The position numbers and the translations under genes are program-made. This document shows positions 1 through 8,637 of a stretch of DNA of 64,000 bases, in pieces (positions within the stretch are counted from its first letter, which is position 1; every line of letters starts with the position of its first letter). The DNA is taken from NCBI RefSeq assembly GCF_014201095.1, contig NZ_JACHDN010000001.1, positions 682,001 to 746,000 on the forward strand, given 5' to 3'. The notes below the pieces were generated by a model. It had not been told where the DNA came from and did not search any database. It worked only from the letters and a program-made list of their open reading frames with translations. This DNA comes from Cellulomonas hominis (GTDB lineage Bacteria; Actinomycetota; Actinomycetes; Actinomycetales; Cellulomonadaceae).

Positions 1-180
1 CCAGCCGATCGACGTGGTCGCGAGCAGGATGACGAAGATCAGCACCGCGGCGGAGATCATCGCGCCGCGGTGGCGCAGGAAGCGCCGCAGGACGATGCGC
101 CCCTGGGAGAGCCCCTCGACCTCCTTGAGCTCGATCGCGTTCTCCACGGCGTCCGTGGTCGGGGTCTCGACGGAGGTCAT
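1..180 (-). CDS. OppC-type peptide ABC transporter permease (partial, N-terminus only)
   Basis: Only the first 60 codons are present; the gene runs off the left edge of the window. The start ATG (178-180) overlaps the stop codon of the upstream permease in an ATGA arrangement, so the two are probably translationally coupled. The visible protein has a short acidic cytoplasmic lead, a basic stretch (RIVLRRFLRHRGAM) and the start of a first membrane helix (ISAAVLIFVILLAT). This is the usual N-terminal layout of OppC/DppC permeases, which pair with OppB-type subunits to form the membrane channel of peptide importers. Family assignment rests on this short segment and on the gene order binding protein - OppB - OppC. 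Confidence 0.85.
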   Translation of the reverse strand, partial: MTSVETPTTDAVENAIELKEVEGLSQGRIVLRRFLRHRGAMISAAVLIFVILLATTSIGW

Positions 181-1763
181 GCGTTCACCCGGATCCTGGG
201 GTCGAGCGCCGCGTAGATCAGGTCCACGACGACGTTGGCCAGCACGAGCATCGTCCCGATCACGAGGAAGTAGCCCATGATCGGATTCGCGTCGGCGGTC
301 TGCAGGGACTTGAGGAACAGCGTGCCCATGCCGCTCCACGAGAAGATCCGCTCGGTGATGATCGCGCCACCGAAGATGTACGCGATGTCGAGGGGCACGA
401 TGGTCGCGAGCGGGATGAGCGCGTTGCGCAGCGCGTGCCGCACCGTGACCACGCGCTCCGGCAGACCCTTGGCCCGCGCGGTGCGGATGTAGTCCTGGTT
501 CATCACCTCGAGCAGGCTGGACCGGGAGTACCGGGTGTACTGCGCGAACGAGATGAGCGTCAGCGCGATCGTCGGCAGCACGAGGTGCGTGAACGTGTCG
601 AGCGTCGTGACCCAGTAGTCGCCGCTCAGGCCCGGCGTCTGCGAGCCGATGGTCGCGATCGGGCGCCCGTTGATCTGGGAGGCGTTCGAGTACGTCTGCC
701 ACACCCGCATCACGCGGTCGACGAACATGAAGCCGCCGACGGCGAGCGCGACGAGGGCAGCGTTGCGCATCTGCGCCCGGCGGTCGGGACCGCCGACGAG
801 CCAGCCGACCAGCAGGCCGACGGCGATCGCCGCGAGGCCCAGCAGGAAGATCATCGCCGTGCCGGTGACCGCCGCGAAGGCGTACTGCATCGGGTAGTAC
901 AGCGCCACGCCGATGCCCACGGTGATGAGGGCGGCGGTGAGGGCGCGGCGGTCCCGCAGGCCCGAGGTCAGCGCGGTGAGGCCGACGGCGACGCTCGCGC
1001 CGAGCACGGCCACGCCGACGATCCCCAGGCTCGGGTCGAGCAGCCAGCCGGTCGCGGTGGCACCGAAGATGACCAGGCCGGTCGCGAGGGTCGAGACCCC
1101 GAAGGTCGTCAGACGCCGTCGTCTGTCGCCCCCGACCACCGCCTGCCAGATCAGGCCCGCGACGAGTGACAACCCGATGAGCACCGGTGTCGACACCGTC
1201 GGGTCGGCCAGGAAGTCGTTGAAGCCGATGGCGCCCCAGAGCTTGAGGAGCACGGCGACCCAGAAGGCCGGCAGCGAGTACAGGACGAACGAGAAGAACG
1301 TCACCGTGTAGTCGAAGCCGCTGTACTGGCGCAGCGCCGACGCGACGCCGACGACGATGCCGAGCACGACGGCGATGATCGTCGCGGTCGCGACCAGCTG
1401 CACCGACGAGGGGACGGCCACGGACAGCAGCCGCGTGACCTCCTGCTTGGTGACCCAGCTCTGGCCGAGGTCGCACTGCCCCACCACGCACCCGGCGGCG
1501 CCGCCGAGCCACTTGAAGTAGCGGATGACGGGCGGGGTGTCGAGGTCGAGGAGCTGGATGCGCGACTCGATCTGCTGCTGCTTGTTGGGCGCGGAGCTCG
1601 CGTACAGGTCCTCGAGGGGGTCGAGGGCGTAGGCGAGCAGCATGTAGACGATGAACGTCGCGCCGAGCAGGACGATCAGCGACCCGAGGAGCCGGCGGCC
1701 GAGGAACGCGATCATCGGCGCGCTGGGGAGCCGGCGCCGGGTGGTGACGGCGGCCGCCGTCAT
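177..1763 (-). CDS. OppB-type peptide ABC transporter permease with extra membrane insertion
   Basis: Inner-membrane permease subunit of an oligopeptide/dipeptide ABC importer. The N-terminus has a first helix (residues about 24-45) and the periplasmic segment typical of OppB. The C-terminal half carries the cytoplasmic loop contacting the ATPase (near DYIRTARAKGLPE) and the family ending (YFLVIGTMLVLANVVVDLIYAALDPRIR). The protein is about 528 aa, where OppB/DppB proteins are usually 305-340. The excess is a block at roughly residues 184-363 (DNA about 675-1214) holding about six extra hydrophobic helices, inserted just after the PAFW region and before the conserved HLVLPTIAL helix. The start at 1763 is uncertain; ATG at 1715 (MIAFLGRR) is an equally sensible alternative and neither has a strong ribosome site. 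Confidence 0.9.
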   Translation of the reverse strand: MTAAAVTTRRRLPSAPMIAFLGRRLLGSLIVLLGATFIVYMLLAYALDPLEDLYASSAPNKQQQIESRIQLLDLDTPPVIRYFKWLGGAAGCVVGQCDLGQSWVTKQEVTRLLSVAVPSSVQLVATATIIAVVLGIVVGVASALRQYSGFDYTVTFFSFVLYSLPAFWVAVLLKLWGAIGFNDFLADPTVSTPVLIGLSLVAGLIWQAVVGGDRRRRLTTFGVSTLATGLVIFGATATGWLLDPSLGIVGVAVLGASVAVGLTALTSGLRDRRALTAALITVGIGVALYYPMQYAFAAVTGTAMIFLLGLAAIAVGLLVGWLVGGPDRRAQMRNAALVALAVGGFMFVDRVMRVWQTYSNASQINGRPIATIGSQTPGLSGDYWVTTLDTFTHLVLPTIALTLISFAQYTRYSRSSLLEVMNQDYIRTARAKGLPERVVTVRHALRNALIPLATIVPLDIAYIFGGAIITERIFSWSGMGTLFLKSLQTADANPIMGYFLVIGTMLVLANVVVDLIYAALDPRIRVNA

Positions 1764-1941
1764 GACCGCGCCTGCCCGGGGGCGACGCGGAGTTCTGGGG
1801 TGACCATGGGGTCCGAACCTCACTGGAGTGGATGATGGCGACGAGAGTCTACGAGCGCGGCGGCGCCATCGGAAAAAACCGCGCGAACGGGACACGACCG
1901 GCACGTCGCGCGAGCGGCGCGGACGGCTTCCCGGGCACGAA

Positions 1942-1974
1942 CCGGGGGTGCCACGGCGAACGCGGCACCCCCGG
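1942..1974 (-). terminator. GC-rich hairpin between binding-protein and permease genes
   Basis: Perfect 11-bp stem (1942-1952 with 1964-1974, arm CCGGGGGTGCC) and an 11-nt loop, placed just downstream of the binding-protein stop at 1996 and before the permease start. There is no T-tract. In peptide transport operons such a structure commonly lowers permease expression relative to the abundant binding protein; that role is inferred here. Confidence 0.6.
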
Positions 1975-1995
1975 GTCGTGTCTGCTCAGGTGACG

Positions 1996-3840
1996 TCAGG
2001 ACGTGGCGTCCCCGGTCGGGGCGTCCAGGGAGTCCTCAGCCGAGATCTCCCAGTCCCAGTAGTTCCAGAAGATCGTCGGCGCGAGCGCGATCGTCGAGAC
2101 ACCCTGGAGGACGTCGCGGCTCGCGACGACACCCGGGAACTGGAAGATCGGGAGGCCGAACGCGTCGGCGTACAGCTGCTTCTCGATGTCGATCGTCAGC
2201 TGGGTCTCCTGCTCGGCGTCAGCCGTGTACATCTCCTGCCACCAGGCGTCCATCTGGGCGTCCGAGTAGCCACCGAAGTTGTTCAGACCGCCGGTGATGT
2301 ACGTCGCCTCGGAGTTCAGGGCGAACGTGTTGGTCGACTGCCAGCCGAACAGCGACGCGTCGTACGTCTCGGTGGACGCGAGGCGCGAGCCCCAGTTGTC
2401 GTCGCCCTCGTCGATGACGTTGAAGCCGGCCTGGGCCGCGGACGAGGCGATCAGCTGGAACTGGTTCGCACGACGGACGTTCGACTTGCCGTAGAGGAAG
2501 CGGACGTCGACCGGGGTGGTCACGCCGGCCTCGGCCAGGAGGGCCTGGGCACCGGCGATGTCGACCTCGGCGTAGGCGTCGGAGCCGTTGGCGGCGACGA
2601 CCTCGTCGTAGTTCGGGGCGCCCGGGACGACCGTGAACGAGTCACGGGTCGTGGCGTCCTCCTGCAGCGGGGTGATCAGCTTCTCGATGATCTCCTGGCG
2701 CGGCACGGTCTTGAGGAACGCCTCGCGGACCTTGCGGGCCTTCTCGGCGTCGCCGCCGTAGGTCGCCGGGTCGAACGGGCCACCGTTCGCCATCATCAGG
2801 TCGACGTGCTCGTAGGTGCCCTCGGGCGCCGTCGTGTACGTGATGTTGTCGATGCCCTCGAGCGTCGCGAGCACGTCCACCGAGGACTGCGGGGCGATGA
2901 GGTCGACCTCACCGTTCTGCAGCGCGGTGACCGAGGCCAGCGGGTCCTCCGAGTAGCGGATGGTGACCTTGTCGACCTTGGGCTGCTGGCCCCAGTCGAA
3001 GTCCTCGTTGGCCGTCAGCGTCAGGTACTGGTTCTCGACGAAGTCGCTGATGACGAACGCGCCGTTGGAGAGGTACAGGCCCTCGTCGTCCGGCAGGGAC
3101 GTGAAGTTGAAGTCCTCGTTCCAGACCTTGGCGATCTTGGAGAGGTCCTCGGTGTTGTTGTCCTGGAACGCGGCGATGAAGGCGTCCTTGGCCTCCTGCG
3201 GGTCCTCGATGCCGAGGGCGCGCTGGGCCACGACGTGCGCGGGGACGGTCGAGCGCTCGAGCGAGAGCTCCCAGTCGGACCGCGGGGAGTCGTAGGTGAG
3301 CGTGATCGAGCGGCCGTCGTCGCCGACCTCGGGCGCCTCGCTGACCATGTTCATCGCGGCCGAGGAGCCGTCGAAGTACACGCCGGCGTCGATGGCCTCC
3401 TGGTTGGTGATGTTGCCCTCGTCGTCGTACTCGGGCTCGACGTTGTCGAACGCGTCACGGAGCGGGCCCCACACGGCGTAGAGGTCGGCGGCGTCGACGG
3501 GGGTGCCGTCGGACCAGGTCACGCCCTCGTTGATCGTGTACTTGACGACCAGCGGGTCCTCGGAGATCCGCTCGTACGTGCCGAAGTCCTCGTTCTTCTG
3601 GAGCTGGAGGTCCCCGTCGTAGTAGTTGAACCAGGACGTCGTCATGTAGAGGACGTTGTTGTTCGTCGTCGCGTTGCCCGTGGTGGTGAGGCTGTTGTAC
3701 GCGTAGAACGGCTGGTTCCAGCCGACCGTGACCGCGGTCTCCGACTCGATCTCGGACTCCGCCGGGGTCGAGCACGCCGTCAGCACCAGCGCGCCGGCCG
3801 CCGCAGCGGCCAGGACGGCGCTTGTTCGCCTGATCTTCAA
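1996..3840 (-). CDS. Peptide ABC transporter substrate-binding lipoprotein
   Basis: Extracellular binding protein (SBP_bac_5, OppA/DppA family) that delivers peptides to the permeases downstream. The chosen start is a TTG at 3838-3840 preceded by a perfect AGGAGG at 3844-3849 (4-nt spacing). It gives a clean lipoprotein signal: KIRR, a hydrophobic stretch, then the lipobox LTAC with the lipidated Cys near residue 23. The mature part has family landmarks such as VTWSDGTPVDAADL and FGLPIFQFPGVVAS. The length of 614 aa is within the upper range of the family. Reading further upstream in the same frame gives a longer N-terminus without a signal peptide, which is why the TTG is preferred. It heads an operon with the two permeases, separated by a hairpin. 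Confidence 0.93.
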   Translation of the reverse strand: MKIRRTSAVLAAAAAGALVLTACSTPAESEIESETAVTVGWNQPFYAYNSLTTTGNATTNNNVLYMTTSWFNYYDGDLQLQKNEDFGTYERISEDPLVVKYTINEGVTWSDGTPVDAADLYAVWGPLRDAFDNVEPEYDDEGNITNQEAIDAGVYFDGSSAAMNMVSEAPEVGDDGRSITLTYDSPRSDWELSLERSTVPAHVVAQRALGIEDPQEAKDAFIAAFQDNNTEDLSKIAKVWNEDFNFTSLPDDEGLYLSNGAFVISDFVENQYLTLTANEDFDWGQQPKVDKVTIRYSEDPLASVTALQNGEVDLIAPQSSVDVLATLEGIDNITYTTAPEGTYEHVDLMMANGGPFDPATYGGDAEKARKVREAFLKTVPRQEIIEKLITPLQEDATTRDSFTVVPGAPNYDEVVAANGSDAYAEVDIAGAQALLAEAGVTTPVDVRFLYGKSNVRRANQFQLIASSAAQAGFNVIDEGDDNWGSRLASTETYDASLFGWQSTNTFALNSEATYITGGLNNFGGYSDAQMDAWWQEMYTADAEQETQLTIDIEKQLYADAFGLPIFQFPGVVASRDVLQGVSTIALAPTIFWNYWDWEISAEDSLDAPTGDATS

Positions 3841-4109
3841 TGTTCCTCCTGTGAAGGTGGCGCCCAGCGTCGGTGGCCACCCGCGGGCTCGGCCGGAGCC
3901 GGCCCGAGGGAGGCGGACGCACGGTCCCGCCATGGATGCGCCAACGGTAGTGACGTCCATGGGGACAATTCGGACACAGCACCCCCGCAGGGGCGATCGT
4001 TACCGGATCGATACTGAGCAGTAGTGTCCAGCATTCGGGACGGAACATGCCCGTAACATCCCAGAAACACCCGGTTCGGCCGGGGACCGCGGGGCAGCAC
4101 CCCCTCCGC
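3841..4109. promoter_or_regulatory. Upstream region of the peptide transporter operon
   Basis: Gene-free stretch between the binding-protein start and the terminator behind the VOC gene. The segment 3960-4080 is clearly richer in A/T than its surroundings, as expected for the promoter of the minus-strand transporter operon. I could not assign a convincing -35/-10 pair and see no open reading frame worth calling. Confidence 0.4.
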
Positions 4110-4136
4110 GGCCGCCTCCGCTCAGCGGAGACGGCC
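4110..4136 (-). terminator. Terminator behind the VOC gene
   Basis: Stem of 12 positions with one mismatch (4110-4121 with 4125-4136) closed by a 3-nt loop, 26 nt past the stop of the minus-strand VOC gene. No T-run follows, which is normal for terminators in very high-GC actinobacteria. Confidence 0.6.
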
Positions 4137-4161
4137 CCGGATGTGCTATGCCCCTGGCGCG

Positions 4162-4575
4162 TCAGGCCATCGCCGTCTGGCGGACCGCCTCGAGGTTGAG
4201 GATGTTCCCGTCCGGGTCGGCGAACCACACCGACCGCATCGGGCCGTCGGTCAGGACGCCGTCGTCCCACGTCCCCGACGGGATCTCGAAGGTCTGGAAC
4301 TCCACGCCGTGCCCGCGCAGCGTCGCGACCTCCTGGTCGAACGCCCCGTCGTCCACCTGGAACGACACCGACGTCGCCTTGTTCGTCCCCGCGAAGGACG
4401 ACGGGTACACCAGCAGCCCGCCGTTCTTCGTCCCGTAGAAGACGCCCATCTCGTCGTCGTCGCCGAAGCCCGGGAGCTCCTGCTCCGTGAACCCGAGGGT
4501 GTCCTCGTAGAACCGGCGGGCCCGGGCGAGGTCGCGTACCGCGAGGCAGGGCGTCGCCGTGTGGTCGGAGAGCAT
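4162..4575 (-). CDS. VOC (glyoxalase/bleomycin resistance) family protein
   Basis: 137-aa protein of the vicinal oxygen chelate fold: TPCLAVRDLARARRFYEDTLGF at the start, a central paired beta module, and the closing VWFADPDGNILNLEAV motif typical of the second module. Such proteins bind a metal and act as dioxygenases, glyoxalases or antibiotic-binding proteins; the substrate cannot be read from sequence. The start ATG at 4573-4575 is chosen because AGGAGG lies 5 nt upstream. It stands alone, with its own terminator, between the peptide transporter and the amino-acid antiporter. Confidence 0.88.
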   Translation of the reverse strand: MLSDHTATPCLAVRDLARARRFYEDTLGFTEQELPGFGDDDEMGVFYGTKNGGLLVYPSSFAGTNKATSVSFQVDDGAFDQEVATLRGHGVEFQTFEIPSGTWDDGVLTDGPMRSVWFADPDGNILNLEAVRQTAMA

Positions 4576-4753
4576 GGTGGCCTCCTCGTGCGGGTCGGCC
4601 GACCGTCGACCGACCGGCGAACGCGAGCGTACGTCCGGGCCCTCGCAGGCCACGGCGCGCGCACCCTCACCCCGGCAGGGTGAGGCCCCGGACCCGGCAG
4701 GTTCCTACCGTGGCGCGCATCGGCCGCAGGGGCCGCAGCAGACGGGGGGCGCC

Positions 4754-6340
4754 ATGTCCGCGACGAGTGACACCCCGACCACGGGCGCAGCGGCGCCCCG
4801 GCACCGCCTGGACGCACCCGCTCCCCCGGTGGACGCGGGCACGCCGGAGAGCCCGCCGGCCGAGGCGGCGCCGCGCCGCACGCCGGTGCCCGCCTCCGCC
4901 TGGATCTCCTGGGTCGCGCTCGCGCTGATGACCACGAGCTCGGTCGCGAGCCTGCGCCCCGCGCCGACGATGGCGGTGTACGGGCTGGCGGCGGTGTTCC
5001 TGTACGTCGTGCCGGCCATCGTCTTCCTGCTGCCGACGTCCCTGGTGTCCGCCGAGCTCGCCTCCGGGTGGAACGGCGGCGTCTACAACTGGGTCGCGAC
5101 CGGCATCTCGAAGCCGATGGGCTTCCTCGCGGTGTGGTGCCAGTTCGCGATGACGATCTTCTACTACCCGACGCTGCTGGGGTTCGTGGCCAGCACGCTC
5201 GCGTACGTCATCAACCCGGCGCTGGCGACCAGCGGCGTGTGGACGGCGGCGGTCATCGTGGTCGTCTACTGGACCGGCGTGTGGGTCTCGTCGCGCGGCA
5301 CCAAGGCCATCGCCGGGCTCGCGTCGGGCGGCCTCATCATCGGCACGCTCATCCCGGGCGTGCTGCTGGTGACCCTCGGCGTCGTGTTCCTCGGGCAGGG
5401 CAACCCGTCCGCCGCGCCGATGGACGCCGACCACCTCCTGCCCGCGTGGGCCGGCCTGTCCAGCCTGGTGCTGATCGTCAACAACTTCCTGTCGTACTCC
5501 GGCATGGAGATGAACGCGGTGCACGTGTCGTCGCTGAGGAACCCCGGGCGCGAGTTCCCCCGCTCGATGTTCCTGGCCATGGGGCTCGTGCTCCTGATCT
5601 TCATCCTCCCGGCGCTGGCCATCTCCTGGTTCGTGCCCGCCGAGGAGCTGTCGCTGACCGCCGGCATCATGCAGGCGTTCGAGACGGTGTTCGCGGAGTT
5701 CGGCTGGCAGATCCTCACGCCGGTGATCGGCATCATGCTGGTGGCCGCGTCGCTCGGCGGGATGCTGACGTGGCTCGCGGGGCCGTCGAAGGGCCTGCTG
5801 CTGATCTCCCGGCAGGAGGGCTACCTGCCGCCGTTCCTGCAGCGACTCAACAAGAACGGCGTGCAGCAGAACATCCTCGTCACGCAGGGCGCGGTCACCA
5901 CCGTGATCGCCCTCGGGTACGCGCTGATCCCGTCGGTCTCCAGCGCCTACTGGGTGTTCTCGGTGATCACGACGCAGGTCTACCTGATCATGTACCTGCT
6001 CATGTTCGTGGCCGCCGTGCGGCTGCGGCGCACGCACCCCGACCACGCCCGCGGCTACCGCGCGCCGATCCTCCGGACGCTGTGCGGCGTCGGGTTCGTC
6101 GCCTCCGCCGCCGCGCTGCTCGTGGGCTTCGTGCCGCCGTCGCAGTTCGGCACCACCAGCCCGTGGGTGTACCTCGTCATCGTGGGCGGCGGCGCGCTGG
6201 GGCTGGGGCTGCTCGTGCCGTTCCTGTTCTACCGGTTCCGCAAGCCGTCGTGGCGGCAGGCGTCCGCCGCGGACGACGATGCCGCCGACACCGACGGAGT
6301 CCCGTCCGGGCCCGAGCAGCCGGAGGTGAGCGAGCGGTGA
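4754..6340 (+). CDS. APC-family amino acid permease, GadC-like glutamate/GABA antiporter type
   Basis: 528-aa polytopic membrane protein with about twelve helices after a Pro/Ala-rich cytoplasmic tail of about 47 residues. Several segments follow the GadC/glutamate-antiporter branch of the APC superfamily: GGVYNWV, FLSYSGMEMNAVHVSSLRNP, LTAGIMQAF, WLAGPSKGLLLISRQ and NKNGV. Substrate identity is inferred from that resemblance and is not certain; no decarboxylase gene is nearby. The start ATG at 4754 has a G-rich ribosome site (4744-4749). Its stop overlaps the next start (GTGA at 6337), and the dipeptidase gene follows one base after that gene, so the three probably form one operon for amino-acid or peptide use. 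Confidence 0.88.
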   Translation: MSATSDTPTTGAAAPRHRLDAPAPPVDAGTPESPPAEAAPRRTPVPASAWISWVALALMTTSSVASLRPAPTMAVYGLAAVFLYVVPAIVFLLPTSLVSAELASGWNGGVYNWVATGISKPMGFLAVWCQFAMTIFYYPTLLGFVASTLAYVINPALATSGVWTAAVIVVVYWTGVWVSSRGTKAIAGLASGGLIIGTLIPGVLLVTLGVVFLGQGNPSAAPMDADHLLPAWAGLSSLVLIVNNFLSYSGMEMNAVHVSSLRNPGREFPRSMFLAMGLVLLIFILPALAISWFVPAEELSLTAGIMQAFETVFAEFGWQILTPVIGIMLVAASLGGMLTWLAGPSKGLLLISRQEGYLPPFLQRLNKNGVQQNILVTQGAVTTVIALGYALIPSVSSAYWVFSVITTQVYLIMYLLMFVAAVRLRRTHPDHARGYRAPILRTLCGVGFVASAAALLVGFVPPSQFGTTSPWVYLVIVGGGALGLGLLVPFLFYRFRKPSWRQASAADDDAADTDGVPSGPEQPEVSER

Positions 6341-6783
6341 CCGCACCCGTCGAGACCAGCACCCGCCGCGAGCGGACCGTCATCTACTGGACGGCGGTCG
6401 TCCTGCTCGCCGTCGGCGTCCTCGTCGCCCTGCTCACGTGGCGGGAGCACCGCGAGACCGCCGAGGCCGCCGACAAGGCCGCGCAGCTCACGGCCGCCCT
6501 GGCCGACGCCGGCGCCGAGCACGTGCCCCCGCCCGAGCGGGTCGCCGCCGTGCTCGGCACCGACGGCGGCGTCGTGTGCGCCGACCCCGGCTCCGCGCTC
6601 AGCAGCGCGGCCCTGTTCGCGGGGCTCAGCACCGCCGCCGGGGGCACGGGCCAGCGCGCAGGGATCGCCCAGAGCGACGCCGCGCAGGCCGAGCTCCTCA
6701 TCGTCGAGGTGTACTGCCCCGAGGAGCTCGACGACCTCCAGGCCGTGATCGACGACCTGCGGCTCGAGACGGCGGGCGACTGA
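6337..6783 (+). CDS. Small single-pass membrane protein of unknown function
   Basis: 148 aa. One transmembrane helix at residues about 15-35 (VIYWTAVVLLAVGVLVALL), then a polar region with predicted helix, and two cysteines (residues 81 and 127) in what would be the extracytoplasmic part and could form a disulfide. I do not recognise a family. The GTG start overlaps the antiporter stop (GTGA), and the M20 peptidase gene begins 2 bases after its stop. Such tight packing suggests an accessory subunit or regulator of the antiporter; that is inference from position only. Confidence 0.75.
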   Translation: MTAPVETSTRRERTVIYWTAVVLLAVGVLVALLTWREHRETAEAADKAAQLTAALADAGAEHVPPPERVAAVLGTDGGVVCADPGSALSSAALFAGLSTAAGGTGQRAGIAQSDAAQAELLIVEVYCPEELDDLQAVIDDLRLETAGD

Positions 6784-6784
6784 C

Positions 6785-8143
6785 GTGGGCGTCCTGTCCG
6801 ACCGGGTCGGCGCCCTGATGCCGGGCGTGCGCGACGAGCTCGCGGAGCTCGTCGCGCTGCGGTCCGTCGCCGACCCCCGGCAGTTCCCGCCCGAGGAGTG
6901 CGCCCGCGCGGCCGAGTGGGTCCGCGCCCGGTTCGCGGACCTGGGCTTCGCGGACGCGCGCCTGGAGCCGACGCCCGACGGCAGCGCGGCCGTCGTCGGC
7001 TCGCGACCGTGCGCCGACCCGGACGCCCCGACCGTCCTGCTGTACGCGCACTACGACGTGCAGCCCCCGCTCGACGACGCCGCGTGGCGGACTCCCCCGT
7101 TCGCGCTGACCGAGGTCGGCGGCCGCTGGTACGGCCGGGGCGCAGCGGACTGCAAGGGGAACATCCTCATGCACCTGACGGCGCTGCGGGCGCTCGGCGG
7201 GGACGTGCCGGTGCACCTGCGGCTCGTGGTGGAGGGCTCCGAGGAGCAGGGCACCGGCGGGCTGGAGGCGTTCGTCGTCGAGCACCCGGACCTGCTGCGC
7301 GCCGACGCGATCCTCGTCGCCGACACCGGCAACGCCGCCGTGGGCCGGCCCGCCGCGACCGTGAGCCTGCGCGGCATGGTCAACGTCGTCGTCACGGTCG
7401 AGGCGCTGCGCAGCGAGGTGCACTCCGGGATGTTCGGGGGCCCCGCGCCCGACGCGCTCGCCGCCCTCGTCGCCGTGCTGGCGTCGCTGCGGGACGCGAA
7501 GGGCGACACGGTCGTCCGCGGCCTGCGGTCCGACCAGACCTGGACGGGCGAGCCGTACCCGCCGTCGGCGTTCCGCGCGGACGCCGGCCTGCTGGACGGG
7601 ACGGACCTGCTGGGCAGCGGCACGGTGTCCGACATGATCTGGGCCCGCCCCGCGCTCACCGTGCTCGGCATCGACTGCCCGCCGGTCGTCGGCTCCGCGG
7701 CCGCGATCCAGCCCCGGGCCGCCGCCCGGCTGAACCTCCGGATCCCGCCCGGCACGACCCCCGGCGAGGCCCGCGCCGCCCTCGACGCGCACCTGCACGC
7801 GGCGGCGCCGTGGGGCGTCCGGGTCACCGTCGAGGCCGAGGCCGAGGGCTCCCCGTTCGAGGCCGCGACCGACGGCCCCGCGTACCGGGCGCTCGACGCC
7901 GCCATGCAGGAGGCGTACGGCCGGCCGATGAGCCGCCTCGGGCAGGGCGGGTCGATCCCGCTGTGCACGGTGTTCGCCGAGACCTACCCGGACGCCGAGA
8001 TCGTGCTGCTCGGCGTCGAGGAGCCCCTCGCGCTGATCCACGCGCCGAACGAGAGCGTCGACCCCGCGGAGATCGAGGCGATGGCGCTGACCGAGGCGCT
8101 GTTCCTACAGCGGTACGCCGCGGGCCGGCCGCACGGGGGTTGA
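6785..8143 (+). CDS. M20-family dipeptidase/deacylase
   Basis: 452-aa cytosolic metallopeptidase of the M20/ArgE-DapE-CPG2 superfamily, expected to hydrolyse dipeptides or N-acyl amino acids with two metal ions. Visible metal-site motifs: YAHYDVQPP (His, Asp), GRGAADCKGN (bridging Asp), EGSEEQGTGG (catalytic and ligand Glu pair), ADTGN (Asp) and LIHAPNES (His). The dimerisation lid lies between these, starting near SLRGMVNVVV. GTG start directly after the preceding stop. The context with an amino-acid antiporter suggests imported peptides are cleaved and one product exported. Confidence 0.92.
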   Translation: MGVLSDRVGALMPGVRDELAELVALRSVADPRQFPPEECARAAEWVRARFADLGFADARLEPTPDGSAAVVGSRPCADPDAPTVLLYAHYDVQPPLDDAAWRTPPFALTEVGGRWYGRGAADCKGNILMHLTALRALGGDVPVHLRLVVEGSEEQGTGGLEAFVVEHPDLLRADAILVADTGNAAVGRPAATVSLRGMVNVVVTVEALRSEVHSGMFGGPAPDALAALVAVLASLRDAKGDTVVRGLRSDQTWTGEPYPPSAFRADAGLLDGTDLLGSGTVSDMIWARPALTVLGIDCPPVVGSAAAIQPRAAARLNLRIPPGTTPGEARAALDAHLHAAAPWGVRVTVEAEAEGSPFEAATDGPAYRALDAAMQEAYGRPMSRLGQGGSIPLCTVFAETYPDAEIVLLGVEEPLALIHAPNESVDPAEIEAMALTEALFLQRYAAGRPHGG

Positions 8144-8199
8144 CCACCCGCGGGCCGCTGCGGAGCATGGGCCCGACCCCACGAGCGAGGAGCAGCGCC

Positions 8200-8637
8200 A
8201 TGGCCCGGACGTCCACCGACGAGGGCGGGAGCTTCACCGCCGAGGAGCGCGCCGCGATGAAGGAGCGCGCCCGGGAGGTGCGGTCCCAGCGGAAGAACGC
8301 CAAGGCCGACCCCGAGCCCGAGGTGCTCGCGAAGATCGCCGAGCTCCCCGAGGCCGACCGGCTGCTCGCCGAGCGGGTGCACGCCCTCGTCCGCGAGGCC
8401 GCGCCGCACCTGGTGCCGCGCCTCTGGTACGGCATGCCCGCCTACGCCCGGGACGGGAAGCTGGTGGTGTTCTTCCAGGCGGCCGCGAAGTTCAAGGCCC
8501 GCTACGCGACGCTCGGCTTCGACCAGGGCGCGGCGCTGGACGACGGGGCGATGTGGCCGACGGCGTACGCGCTGACGGAGCTGACCCCCGAGGTGGAGGA
8601 CCGGATCCGGACCCTGGTGGCGCGCGCCGCGGGGTGA
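8200..8637 (+). CDS. DUF1801/YdhG-like protein
   Basis: 145-aa soluble protein. The C-terminal 100 residues match the DUF1801 fold seen in YdhG and frataxin-like iron chaperones: LVPRLWYGMPAYARDGKLVVFFQAA and YALTEL. The N-terminal 45 residues are charged and probably helical (AEERAAMKERAREVRSQRKN), a lead often seen in actinobacterial members. Start ATG with GAGGAG 9 nt upstream. It follows the dipeptidase by 56 nt and may be cotranscribed. The biochemical role is unknown; iron handling is only suggested for some relatives. Confidence 0.85.
   Translation: MARTSTDEGGSFTAEERAAMKERAREVRSQRKNAKADPEPEVLAKIAELPEADRLLAERVHALVREAAPHLVPRLWYGMPAYARDGKLVVFFQAAAKFKARYATLGFDQGAALDDGAMWPTAYALTELTPEVEDRIRTLVARAAG

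Noticed and set aside
1828..4017. Long open frame of 729 codons on the plus strand, opposite the peptide-binding protein
   Set aside because: Val/Arg/Asp-rich composition typical of antisense reading of a high-GC gene; no domain, no start signal.
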